A DNA stretch of 9,665 nt, from contig NCBD01000064.1 of the NCBI GenBank assembly GCA_002255315.1, forward strand, positions 1 through 9,665, in the 5' to 3' direction. This stretch comes from Actinobacteria bacterium 21-64-8. Lineage in GTDB: Bacteria > Actinomycetota > Acidimicrobiia > Acidimicrobiales > RAAP-2. Both the position numbers and the translations under genes were made by a program. The notes beneath the pieces are model-generated. The model made no database searches, had not been told where the DNA came from, and worked only from the letters and a program-made list of their open reading frames with translations. Position 1 is the first letter of the stretch; each line of letters starts with the position of its first letter. Positions 1 to 5,954 of this stretch are shown piece by piece.

Positions 1-654
1 GCGAAAAAAGTCGTCGAGTCGTTGCCCACTCCAAAGTTCAATGAGTCGCCCAAGGACGTCAATACTGACCGAATAGTTCCAGTGACTCCCGGGCTGAAAC
101 AACAACGGCGCCGACGCCCAGTCATCTACCGCCTGCGCGAGGTCCGCGCCCTTGGCGTAACCAAAGTCGTAGCCCTTTGCGCGATAGATCGCGTCGACGG
201 GGTGCACGTACTGAAAGCCGTAAGTCAGGCCACTGGTGTGTGAAAGCAAGTGGTGCACCCGCAGCGGCTCGGTGATCGGCTCGGTGATGGGTTTTACCGA
301 GGTCCCCCCGACGAAGACGCGCGTCTCGTTGAAGCTCGGAATCCACTTCGCGACCGGGTCGTTGAGATCAAAGAGCCCTTCTTCGTAGAGCATCATCGCC
401 GCCACGCACGTGATGGGCTTGGTCATGGAGTAAATGCGCCAGATAGTGTCGTCGATCACCGGGAGTTCGCGCTCGCGGTCGCGATAGCCACCCGAGCCTT
501 TCCACACCAGGTCGCCACCGCGCGCCACCGTCGCGAGCCAGCCCGCGAGGCGTCCGTCGTTGACGTAGGCGTCAAAGTGAGGGGCCACCCGTGCGAGTCG
601 CTCGGGATCGAAACCGTAGGCCCTCGGGTCGACGCCGATAACTAAATCACTCAT
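1..654 (-). CDS. Beta-lactamase-fold serine hydrolase (EstB-like), partial at left edge
   Basis: The first 218 residues are present; the C-terminus lies beyond base 1. The fold is that of class C beta-lactamases, DD-peptidases and EstB-type esterases (Pfam Beta-lactamase family). The nucleophile motif SMTK is at residues 76-79 (Ser76, Lys79), LLSHTSGL is at about 136-143, and the tyrosine of the second catalytic motif is probably Tyr194 in NYSVSID. The Y-S-V form, rather than Y-x-N, is like the esterase branch, so a beta-lactam substrate should not be assumed. No signal peptide is seen (the N-terminus is MSDLVIGVDPRAYG), so it is probably cytoplasmic. The ATG at 654 is preceded by GGAGGT (664-659) with a 4-base gap, which fixes the start. 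It lies 19 bases after cinA and is probably the last visible gene of the rimO-pgsA-cinA transcript. Oddity: a 12-bp tandem duplication encodes ITEP-ITEP. The family call is firm; the substrate is unknown. Confidence 0.9.
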   Translation of the reverse strand, partial: MSDLVIGVDPRAYGFDPERLARVAPHFDAYVNDGRLAGWLATVARGGDLVWKGSGGYRDRERELPVIDDTIWRIYSMTKPITCVAAMMLYEEGLFDLNDPVAKWIPSFNETRVFVGGTSVKPITEPITEPLRVHHLLSHTSGLTYGFQYVHPVDAIYRAKGYDFGYAKGADLAQAVDDWASAPLLFQPGSHWNYSVSIDVLGRLIELWSGQRLDDFFR

Positions 655-658
655 AGCA

Positions 659-664
659 ACCTCC
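659..664 (-). promoter_or_regulatory. Ribosome binding site of the serine hydrolase
   Basis: On the minus strand GGAGGT lies 4 bases before the ATG at 654, in the short gap after the cinA stop. It is a strong Shine-Dalgarno match, so the hydrolase can be translated efficiently from the shared cinA transcript. Confidence 0.7.
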
Positions 665-673
665 GAGAGGACA

Positions 674-1951
674 TTAAGGGACGGGCGCTGGGTCGCCGTG
701 GCGGTCGAGTGCTCGGCGCAGAGCGTCGAGCGCGCTGATCGCGCTGTAGGCGCGTACTCGCGGACGATCGCCCGGGAGTCGAAGCTGCACGAAACTCGTC
801 TCGCCCTCGAGATCGAGCCCAACAAAGACTGTGCCCGGCGCGTGGCCGTCTTGGCTCTCGGGGCCTGCGACCCCCGTCACGCTCACCGACACGTCAGAGG
901 CCATGAGCGCTCGCACACCTACCGCCATGGCCGTCGCGGCCTCACTCGACACGACGGGTCCCTCTGGAACGTGCAAGACGTCGAACTTCACTTGGCTGGC
1001 GTAACTCACGACGCCGCCGCGAAACCACGCCGACGCACCCGCGACGTTCACCAAGCGGCTCGCGATCAGTCCCCCGGTGAGCGACTCGGCGACGGCCAAG
1101 GTCAGTCCTCGAGCCCGCAGTCGCGACGCGATCGCGTCCTCCATCGTCTCATCATCGACACCAAAGATCACGTCGCCCAGGCGCTCGGCGATCAGGGCAC
1201 GCACCACGCCCTCTTCGTCGTCAAGCAGCGACTGGGCCATGGCTCGGTCGTCGCCGCGTGCGGTGAGACGCACCTTGATGCCTTCAATCCCCGACGCCAA
1301 AAAAGCGATCGTCACGCGACCACCTTGTTCGAGTTCGCTGAATCGATCGGCGAGGGCTTCGGCGAGGGCTGACTCGCTCGAGCCCCACGTGCGAAGCACG
1401 CGGCTCGTAATCACCGCACGCTCGCCGCGCGCGCGCTGGCGAATAAGCAGGTCGGGCAGAATCGCGCGCTCGAACATGTCGGACATCTCGTAGGGCACGC
1501 CCGGTACGGCGTAGAGCACCTTTTGGCCAATCGGACAGATCAAGCCGGGAGCGGTGCCTCGCGTTTGGGCGATGATGTTCGCCCCTACGGGAACGTCGGC
1601 TTGGAGGAGGTTATTATCCGGCATCGTGCGCCCGCGCGAAGCGAACATCGCACGAATCTCCTCGACAATCGAGTCGTCGCGCACCAGCGTGACGTTCATG
1701 ACTTCGGCAATCGCGGCGCGCGTGATGTCGTCCTGGGTGGGGCCGAGTCCGCCACAAACGATGACCGCGTCCGAGCGCGCCAACGCCGTGCGAAAGGCGA
1801 GAACCATGCGCTCGAGGTTGTCACCTACGTGCTGGTGAAAGTGCGACGTCAGCCCGTGGGCCGCGAGTTGTTCGCCCAGCCACTGTGAATTGGTGTCTGG
1901 TATCTGTCCCAACAGCAGTTCGCTGCCGACCGCCACGATTTCAACGCGCAC
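674..1951 (-). CDS. cinA: CinA family protein: MoCF-type domain plus nicotinamide-nucleotide amidase domain
   Basis: This is a full-length two-domain CinA of about 425 residues, the usual size. The N-terminal molybdopterin-binding-like (MoCF) domain begins VEIVAVGSELLLG and carries GGLGPTQDD at about 67-75 and GVPYEM at about 151-156. In studied relatives this domain acts as an ADP-ribose pyrophosphatase. The C-terminal PncC domain deamidates nicotinamide mononucleotide in NAD salvage; here AESLTGG is at about 288-294 (putative nucleophile Ser), followed by YASQVK at 317-322 and VTGVAGP at 358-364. I prefer the GTG at 1951 because it gives the family's usual N-terminus, MRVEIVAVGSE. An in-frame ATG at 1972 would add seven residues (MGNGCSR) and has a weak GGAAG upstream. 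With the GTG start the gene overlaps the end of pgsA by 11 bases, suggesting translational coupling. The protein is probably cytoplasmic. A role in competence should not be inferred from the gene name. Confidence 0.93.
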   Translation of the reverse strand: MRVEIVAVGSELLLGQIPDTNSQWLGEQLAAHGLTSHFHQHVGDNLERMVLAFRTALARSDAVIVCGGLGPTQDDITRAAIAEVMNVTLVRDDSIVEEIRAMFASRGRTMPDNNLLQADVPVGANIIAQTRGTAPGLICPIGQKVLYAVPGVPYEMSDMFERAILPDLLIRQRARGERAVITSRVLRTWGSSESALAEALADRFSELEQGGRVTIAFLASGIEGIKVRLTARGDDRAMAQSLLDDEEGVVRALIAERLGDVIFGVDDETMEDAIASRLRARGLTLAVAESLTGGLIASRLVNVAGASAWFRGGVVSYASQVKFDVLHVPEGPVVSSEAATAMAVGVRALMASDVSVSVTGVAGPESQDGHAPGTVFVGLDLEGETSFVQLRLPGDRPRVRAYSAISALDALRRALDRHGDPAPVP

Positions 1952-2513
1952 GCGCGAACATCCGTTTCCCATCGACGTAGTACTTCCAACCCGTGTACAG
2001 GGTCATCACGACCGCAATCCAAATCGTCGTGGTTGCGACCCACGTGTCGTGCGCAACGAGGGGTATGACGCAAAAGGCAATCGCCCAGTCCTGTACGAAG
2101 GTCTTCCACTTGGCGAGCGGACTCGCGGGAATAGAAACGCCTCGACGTGCGGCGCGCGAGCGATACACGCTCATCCACACTTCGCGAAGCGTAATGAGGA
2201 CTGCGGGCACGATGAATGTTTTGACGCCGTGCGGCCTCGACACCACGATCGCGTAGAGGCTACCGAGCACGATGACCTTGTCGGCCAGGGGATCGAGAAA
2301 AGCGCCCGAAGTCGTCGTACCGTGACGACGAGCCACAATGCCGTCGAAGTAGTCCGACGCCGCGGCCAGCAGGCCCACGAACGAGGTCCACCACGAAATA
2401 CGGTGAAAGATAATGAGATAGATAAAAAATGGTGCGACGATGAGTCGAAAGGCCGTCATCATATTCGCGGGCGTCAAGAGCGCGGTGGGGCCGTACGTGG
2501 GCTGACTGCTCAT
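1941..2513 (-). CDS. pgsA: CDP-diacylglycerol--glycerol-3-phosphate 3-phosphatidyltransferase
   Basis: This is a 190-residue integral membrane enzyme of the CDP-alcohol phosphotransferase family. It transfers phosphatidate from CDP-diacylglycerol to glycerol 3-phosphate, the committed step to phosphatidylglycerol and cardiolipin. The signature is at residues 54-78: D54, D57, G58, A61, R62, G70, D74 and D78, in the text DYFDGIVAR...GAFLDPLAD. The four aspartates bind metal and substrate. The spacing between AR and the following G is seven residues rather than the eight I know from E. coli PgsA. The N-terminal LLTPANMMTAFRLIVAP matches the family's LTxxN-x-R-x5-P start. Several hydrophobic segments fit membrane passage (about 21-36, 43-53, 79-92, 98-110, 141-153 and 158-175). 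Its ATG overlaps the rimO stop as ATGA, indicating coupled translation. Related CDP-alcohol transferases remain a slim alternative, but the rimO-cinA setting favours PgsA. Confidence 0.93.
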   Translation of the reverse strand: MSSQPTYGPTALLTPANMMTAFRLIVAPFFIYLIIFHRISWWTSFVGLLAAASDYFDGIVARRHGTTTSGAFLDPLADKVIVLGSLYAIVVSRPHGVKTFIVPAVLITLREVWMSVYRSRAARRGVSIPASPLAKWKTFVQDWAIAFCVIPLVAHDTWVATTTIWIAVVMTLYTGWKYYVDGKRMFARAR

Positions 2514-3805
2514 ACGACCACCGCCTCTAAGTCCACGCCGCGACTCGCCACAATCTTCCCTTCCACCATCGAACCCACGTTAAGTGACCCTTCCACCATC
2601 ACGACCCCATCAATTTCCGGGCACTCGCGAACACTGCGCGCCACGCCGGGTGCGTCAATCAAGAGCTGTTGCGTCGTTCCTACCAACGCGTCGCGGCGTC
2701 GAGCGGTAATCGCGTCTTGGAGTTCGGTCACCTCGCGCAAGCGCTCGAGGGCCAGTTCGTGGGGTACGTGGTCGGCGGCGTCGAACGCGGGCGTACCGAT
2801 TTCGGAGGAGAACGTGAAAAAGCCCGCCCAGTCAAGTTGCGCGGACTCGATGAAGTCGAGCAGCGCGCGCTGATCATCTTCCGTCTCACCGGGGTAACCA
2901 AGAATGAACGACGAGCGAAACGTTGCGTCCGGCGACATCTCGCGAATCGCGGCGATGCGCTCGAGGAATCGATCGGCGTCGCCCCAGCGGCGCATCGCGC
3001 GCAACATTGAACGCGACGCGTGTTGCAGCGAGAGATCAAAGTAGGGCACGTTGGTATCAAGAATCGTCTCGATGAGCCCCGTCGTGAGTCCCGAGGGATA
3101 GAGATAGAGGAGTCGGACTCGGTCCACCTCGCGCGTGAGTGCGCGAGTCAGCTCAATCAGAGGCTGAGTTCCACCGACGTCAAGTACTTCGAGCGCCTCG
3201 CCGCGACCCGCTCGCCGCCGGTCGTGCCCCCAACTCGCGAGGTCTTGGGCGATCAGCACGATTTCGCGAGCCCCGCCCTCGACGAGCGCCCGCGCTTCGG
3301 TGAGGATCTCGTCGGTCGAGCGCGAGCGCTGGTCGCCTCGAAACGTAGGTATCGCGCAGAACCCACAGCGACGGTCGCAGCCCTCGGCGATCTTCACGTA
3401 CGCCCAGGGCGCACTGGCCCGAGGACGGGGCAGATTCAAGAGGTCAAAGGCCGGCGTTTTCGCGCGAAGTGTCACCGGCGTCGCGGGGGCGAGCAGGCTC
3501 TGGTTAAAGCCCGCGACCAGATCGACTTCGGGCAGTGCGGCGGCCAGTTCGTCGCCGTAGCGTTCGGCCATGCAACCGGTCACGACGAGACGCGCGTTCG
3601 CTAACTTTCGATCGGCCAACTCCAAGACCGTTTCGATGGACTCTTCGCGTGCGGCTTCGATGAAGGCGCAGGTATTGGCCACCACGAGTTCGGCTTCCTC
3701 GGCGCTGAACGCGGGCTCGTAGCCCTGCGCGACGAGCAGTCCGGCTAACTTGTCCGAGTCGACGTGGTTCTTCGGGCACCCCAAAGTTTCAATCCAGTAC
3801 CGCAC
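2510..3805 (-). CDS. rimO: Ribosomal protein uS12 methylthiotransferase RimO
   Basis: This is a 431-residue radical-SAM methylthiotransferase. RimO adds a methylthio group to the conserved aspartate of ribosomal protein S12 in the cytoplasm, using two iron-sulfur clusters and S-adenosylmethionine. The N-terminal UPF0004 domain starts YWIETLGCPKNHVDSD and supplies the first cluster's ligands Cys10, Cys46 and Cys78. The radical-SAM CxxxCxxC motif is Cys143, Cys147 and Cys150 (EGCDRRCGFC), and the radical-SAM core runs to about 350. A C-terminal TRAM domain occupies about 378-431. GCPKNxVDS separates RimO from the tRNA enzyme MiaB. The start is a GTG at 3805, supported by AGAGGAG six bases upstream. 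It heads the rimO-pgsA-cinA cluster, an order widely conserved in Actinobacteria. Only about 50 bases separate it from the tRNA-Ser 3' end and most of these are a hairpin, so its promoter may lie at or before the tRNA. Confidence 0.96.
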   Translation of the reverse strand: MRYWIETLGCPKNHVDSDKLAGLLVAQGYEPAFSAEEAELVVANTCAFIEAAREESIETVLELADRKLANARLVVTGCMAERYGDELAAALPEVDLVAGFNQSLLAPATPVTLRAKTPAFDLLNLPRPRASAPWAYVKIAEGCDRRCGFCAIPTFRGDQRSRSTDEILTEARALVEGGAREIVLIAQDLASWGHDRRRAGRGEALEVLDVGGTQPLIELTRALTREVDRVRLLYLYPSGLTTGLIETILDTNVPYFDLSLQHASRSMLRAMRRWGDADRFLERIAAIREMSPDATFRSSFILGYPGETEDDQRALLDFIESAQLDWAGFFTFSSEIGTPAFDAADHVPHELALERLREVTELQDAITARRRDALVGTTQQLLIDAPGVARSVRECPEIDGVVMVEGSLNVGSMVEGKIVASRGVDLEAVVV

Positions 3806-3811
3806 CCGCGA

Positions 3812-3818
3812 CTCCTCT
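3812..3818 (-). promoter_or_regulatory. Ribosome binding site of rimO
   Basis: On the minus strand AGAGGAG lies six bases before the GTG at 3805 and decides the start of rimO. Unlike the apparently leaderless genes nearby, rimO therefore has a 5' leader, as expected if it is transcribed from further upstream. Confidence 0.7.
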
Positions 3819-3825
3819 ACGTGAC

Positions 3826-3852
3826 AACACCGAGCGCTGGGCGCTCGGTGTT
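3826..3852 (-). terminator. Perfect 12-bp hairpin between tRNA-Ser and rimO (terminator, attenuator or processing site)
   Basis: Positions 3826-3837 and 3841-3852 are perfect inverted repeats around a 3-base loop, with arm AACACCGAGCGC. The hairpin begins 3 bases after the encoded CCA of the tRNA on the minus strand. The only U-rich part is the final GTT, followed by GTCACG, so it is not a strong intrinsic terminator. It could stop some transcripts after the tRNA, mark the tRNA 3' end for processing, or attenuate rimO. The inverted repeat is certain; the role is inferred. Confidence 0.6.
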
Positions 3853-3854
3853 CG

Positions 3855-3948
3855 TGGCGGAGAGGGAGGGATTTGAACCCTCGGGCCCACTTTCGCAGGC
3901 CGCATTCTTAGCAGGAATGTGGTTTAAACCGAACTCACCCACCTCTCC
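3855..3948 (-). tRNA. tRNA-Ser, anticodon GCU
   Basis: The acceptor stem is GGAGAGG (3942-3948 on the plus strand, read in reverse) paired with CCTCTCC (3859-3865). It is followed by discriminator G and an encoded CCA at 3857-3855. The T arm carries GGTTCAAATCC. The anticodon stem CATTC/GAATG encloses the loop CTGCTAA, giving anticodon GCU (plus-strand 3910-3912) for AGC and AGU codons. A long variable arm with complementary GGCC segments gives about 91 bases before CCA, as expected for a class II serine tRNA. The mature 5' end is at 3948. Nothing suggests a broken gene, and no att-like duplication or integrase is visible around it. Confidence 0.96.
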
Positions 3949-3957
3949 AGAATGACC

Positions 3958-3963
3958 ATTCTA
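3958..3963 (-). promoter_or_regulatory. Candidate -10 element for tRNA-Ser (and possibly rimO operon)
   Basis: On the minus strand TAGAAT, one mismatch from TATAAT, lies 9 bases before the mature tRNA 5' end. Transcription starting about 7 bases downstream would leave a leader of only a few bases. No convincing -35 hexamer is seen at 16-18 bases. It resembles the TAGRNT boxes ahead of three protein genes in this window. Confidence 0.45.
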
Positions 3964-4031
3964 TTGAAAATGGAGCGTCACTCCCGAAAACTTCAAATTC
4001 GGACCCCTCACGTCCGCCACACGACGAGCTC

Positions 4032-4496
4032 CTAGGAGGCGCGCGCTCGTAGTTCGGGCAAATCGGCGACGAGGTCGAAGAGCTCTTGGTCGCGCTCCCA
4101 GGTCAATTTGGCCCGAACTTCGTCGAGGGGAATCCACACCAACTCATCAACTTCGTCGTTGGGATGGAACTCACCGTCGCCTACGCTCATGAGGTAATAG
4201 GCCACAATCTTCGGCTTACCCTTGCGGTGCGTGTAGTTCGTCGTGCCCGCGAAACGAAGTATCGAACAGCGCATCCCCGTCTCTTCAAAAACTTCTCGTA
4301 GCGCCGCTTCTTCAAAGGTCTCGCCACTGTCAAGTTTCCCCTTGGGAAAGGTCCAGTCACTTCGCGCCTCGCGATAGATGCACGCCACCTCGGGACGCCC
4401 CGTACGGTCGTAGCGAAGCACGATGCCCCCCGCGGCTCGAATCAGTCCATCAGGTGCGTCGCGAGGTACGACGAGTTCGCCACTCAAGAGGTACAC
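4032..4496 (-). CDS. Nudix hydrolase, MutT1 N-domain-like (oxidised nucleotide or dinucleoside polyphosphate)
   Basis: This protein of about 154 residues has a perfect Nudix box G-x5-E-x7-RE-x-x-EE-x-G at about residues 53-75 (GKLDSGE...REVFEETGM). These residues bind divalent metal and position the nucleoside-diphosphate-linked substrate for hydrolysis. The preceding DWTFPKGK and the following HRKGKPKIVAYYL and EVDELVWIPLDE resemble the N-terminal Nudix domain of mycobacterial MutT1. Known members hydrolyse 8-oxo-GTP or dinucleoside polyphosphates. The phosphatase domain of MutT1 is absent here. The reading frame stays open far upstream, but the upstream text is not Nudix-like and overlaps the divergent transporter gene. 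I choose the GTG at 4496 because TACCGT ends exactly 7 bases before it, a leaderless arrangement. GTGs at 4505 and 4550 are alternatives without good ribosome binding sites. No signal peptide is seen. The family is certain; the substrate is inferred. Confidence 0.88.
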   Translation of the reverse strand: MYLLSGELVVPRDAPDGLIRAAGGIVLRYDRTGRPEVACIYREARSDWTFPKGKLDSGETFEEAALREVFEETGMRCSILRFAGTTNYTHRKGKPKIVAYYLMSVGDGEFHPNDEVDELVWIPLDEVRAKLTWERDQELFDLVADLPELRARAS

Positions 4497-4503
4497 ATCG
4501 CCC

Positions 4504-4509
4504 ACGGTA
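4504..4509 (-). promoter_or_regulatory. Candidate -10 box for a leaderless Nudix transcript
   Basis: On the minus strand TACCGT is followed by 7 bases and then the GTG at 4496. This TAnnnT-7-start spacing is shared with three plus-strand genes here. The hexamer is a poorer match than the TAG-type boxes, so it also rests on the choice of start codon. Confidence 0.35.
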
Positions 4510-4570
4510 GAGGGCCCCGTGTGAGTAGACGGGGATGAGGGTGACGACACGGGCGAAAACTCATCGTACG

Positions 4571-4576
4571 TAGAGT
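4571..4576 (+). promoter_or_regulatory. Candidate -10 box for a leaderless TauE/SafE transcript
   Basis: TAGAGT is followed by 7 bases (AGTAACA) and the ATG at 4584. There is no Shine-Dalgarno sequence, so transcription probably begins at or next to the start codon. The same short divergent interval must also hold the Nudix promoter. No -35 hexamer is evident. Confidence 0.5.
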
Positions 4577-4583
4577 AGTAACA

Positions 4584-5351
4584 ATGCTCACGGTTGCCAT
4601 GACCTTGCCGTGGCGAGTGACGCTCTACCTGCTCGCGGGCGTCGCCGGAGGAATTTCTAATGGCATCGCGGGTGGTGGCACGTTCATCACCTTTCCCGCC
4701 CTCCTCGCCGCTGGCGTGCCCGCCCTCCAAGCGAATCTGTCCACGACGGTCGGCGTCACCCCCAGTTTCGTCGGATCGTTTCGCGTCTTTCGCCACCAAC
4801 TCGGTCGCTACCGCGACGAGGTGCGCCGGCTCGCACCCGCTTGTCTTTTGGGCGCTGGGTTCGGTACGGCACTGCTCTTTTGGGGGTCGGCCACCACGTT
4901 TCGCAATGTCGTGCCGTGGCTCATTGGCGCCGGGACGATTCTCTTCGCCCTCGCGCCGTTGATCACGCGTCGCCTGGCCCACGTGCACCACGACCATCCC
5001 GCTCGGCGGCGGGCGCTCGTGGTGGGCATCTTTTTCGTCGCCGTCTACGGCGGTTACTTCGGCGCGGGACTCGGCATCTTATTGATGGCCGTGTTCGCGC
5101 TCACCACCACCTACCAACTGCGAGAGATTCAACTCCTGCGTAACGTCATCTCACTCATTATCACCCTGGCGGCCGCGGTGATCTATTTGATTCACGGTCA
5201 CCTGGACGTCCAGGCGGTGGTCCTGCTCGCGGTGGGCACGCTCATCGGCGGTTGGCTCGGCGCGCTCGTCATGCAGCGCCTTTCCCCCACGTGGATTCGT
5301 GTCGTCGTGATCGCAATTGGGGCCGCGACCACCCTCCGACTCGCCCTGTAG
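4584..5351 (+). CDS. TauE/SafE-family (TSUP) membrane transporter
   Basis: This 255-residue polytopic inner-membrane protein has about eight hydrophobic segments arranged as two related halves. The first half carries GIAGGGTFITFPALLAAGVPALQAN at about 27-51 (glycine-rich start, then a conserved proline). The second carries YGGYFGAGLGILLMA at about 155-169. This duplicated pattern defines the sulfite exporter TauE/SafE family, whose members export sulfite, sulfoacetate or other organosulfur anions. A His-rich loop with H133, H135, H136 and H138 joins the halves. The length is normal for the family. The start ATG at 4584 is backed by TAGAGT 7 bases upstream; a second in-frame ATG at 4599 lacks such support. 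It is divergent from the Nudix gene and 35 bases ahead of the DUF4395 gene. The substrate cannot be read from sequence; sulfite is only the family's namesake. Confidence 0.9.
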   Translation: MLTVAMTLPWRVTLYLLAGVAGGISNGIAGGGTFITFPALLAAGVPALQANLSTTVGVTPSFVGSFRVFRHQLGRYRDEVRRLAPACLLGAGFGTALLFWGSATTFRNVVPWLIGAGTILFALAPLITRRLAHVHHDHPARRRALVVGIFFVAVYGGYFGAGLGILLMAVFALTTTYQLREIQLLRNVISLIITLAAAVIYLIHGHLDVQAVVLLAVGTLIGGWLGALVMQRLSPTWIRVVVIAIGAATTLRLAL

Positions 5352-5373
5352 GCGCAAATCTAAACTATTTCAC

Positions 5374-5379
5374 TAGACT
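5374..5379 (+). promoter_or_regulatory. Candidate -10 box for a leaderless DUF4395 transcript
   Basis: TAGACT is followed by 7 bases (TTATGTC) and the GTG at 5387, in the AT-richer 35-base gap after the transporter. There is no ribosome binding site. It suggests that the DUF4395 gene has its own promoter even though it could also be read through from the transporter. Confidence 0.5.
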
Positions 5380-5386
5380 TTATGTC

Positions 5387-5902
5387 GTGAAGGCATTCTT
5401 CTCTTTCCCCAATCCCGTCGACGACGCCGCCGCGCGCAGCGTCGCACTCGGCGTCGTCACCCTGTGCGTCGTGACGTTTGTCTCGGGCTGGGCTTGGCTC
5501 CTCGTTCCTTTGACCTACGGCTTCGCCGCGCGGGTCGCCGCCGGTCCGAAGATCTCGCCGCTGGGACGCTTGGCGGTCCACGTCACCGCACCGCGACTCG
5601 TGCGGTGGCAGCGCTTCGTCGCGGGACCCCCGAAGCGCTTCGCCCAGGCGATTGGCTTGGCCTTTTCCTTTACGACCTTGATTTTGTGGCTCAGTGTCGG
5701 GTGGCTCGACGCGCGCTGGGTCCTCCTGCCCCTCGCCGCGGCGGCCTCGCTCGAGGGCTTCTTTGGGTTCTGCTTGGGCTGCGCGATGTTTTCGGGACTC
5801 ATGCGACTGGGCGTCATTCCTGAGTCCGTGTGCCTCGAGTGCGCGGATCTCTCGTCGCGCTACGCCACGGCGGGCGCCACACTTACGGCTGAGAGTTCGT
5901 AA
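5387..5902 (+). CDS. DUF4395 family membrane protein with two CxxC pairs
   Basis: This 171-residue protein has the marks of DUF4395: the opening KAFFSFPNPVDDAAAR, four hydrophobic segments (about 19-31, 33-47, 87-101 and 110-126), and a C-terminal cysteine region. Cys129 and Cys132 sit in FGFCLGC, and Cys149 and Cys152 in CLEC, after GVIPESV. The paired CxxC motifs suggest a thiol-disulfide or metal-binding role at the membrane; the biochemical function is not established. As I recall, DUF4395 genes often sit near thioredoxin-like or sulfurtransferase genes in Actinobacteria; none is in this window, but the TauE/SafE gene 35 bases upstream fits a sulfur or thiol theme. I choose the GTG at 5387 because the conserved N-terminus starts there and TAGACT lies 7 bases before it. 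The longer in-frame extension overlaps the transporter and lacks support. Confidence 0.85.
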   Translation: MKAFFSFPNPVDDAAARSVALGVVTLCVVTFVSGWAWLLVPLTYGFAARVAAGPKISPLGRLAVHVTAPRLVRWQRFVAGPPKRFAQAIGLAFSFTTLILWLSVGWLDARWVLLPLAAAASLEGFFGFCLGCAMFSGLMRLGVIPESVCLECADLSSRYATAGATLTAESS

Positions 5903-5905
5903 GAA

Positions 5906-5925
5906 TCGCGGTCCCGAGGCCGCGA
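5906..5925 (+). terminator. Possible weak stem-loop after the DUF4395 gene
   Basis: TCGCGG (5906-5911) and CCGCGA (5920-5925) are perfect inverted repeats around an 8-base loop, three bases after the DUF4395 stop. No T-run follows, so this is at best a weak or factor-dependent terminator, or a chance GC-rich palindrome. Confidence 0.25.
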
Positions 5926-5941
5926 CGCCCCTGGCATTTCC

Positions 5942-5947
5942 TAGGCT
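5942..5947 (+). promoter_or_regulatory. Candidate -10 box for the S53 peptidase gene
   Basis: TAGGCT is followed by exactly 7 bases (GAGTGAG) and the ATG at 5955, which opens a signal-peptide-like reading frame. The shared geometry with the neighbouring genes argues that 5955, not the GTG at 6046, is the original start of the peptidase. Confidence 0.5.
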
Positions 5948-5954
5948 GAGTGAG

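Noticed and set aside
698..1372. Plus-strand frame of 224 codons opposite cinA
   Set aside because: It is Arg/His-rich shadow coding typical of GC-rich DNA, opposite a gene with unmistakable CinA motifs on the minus strand.
1890..2873. Plus-strand frame of 327 codons opposite pgsA and rimO
   Set aside because: It spans the boundary of two well-supported minus-strand genes and has no recognisable domain; a chance open frame.
3855..3948. tRNA-Ser as a phage or island attachment site
   Set aside because: No duplicated tRNA 3' end, integrase or change in base composition is seen nearby; both flanks carry ordinary chromosomal genes.
3984..4002. Possible hairpin CCGAA...TTCGG after the Nudix gene
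   Set aside because: The stem is only 5 bp with a 9-base loop and no T-run; too weak to call a terminator.
4497..4997. Long N-terminal extension of the Nudix reading frame (open to 4997, 321 residues)
   Set aside because: The extra text is Arg/Glu/Gly-rich antisense of the TauE/SafE gene with no domain character, and a start at 4496 or 4505 gives a complete Nudix protein with a candidate promoter.
5252..5386. Upstream extension of the DUF4395 frame into the transporter gene
   Set aside because: The family-conserved N-terminus begins at the GTG at 5387, which also has the -10-like box 7 bases upstream; the extension overlaps the transporter by 100 bases.
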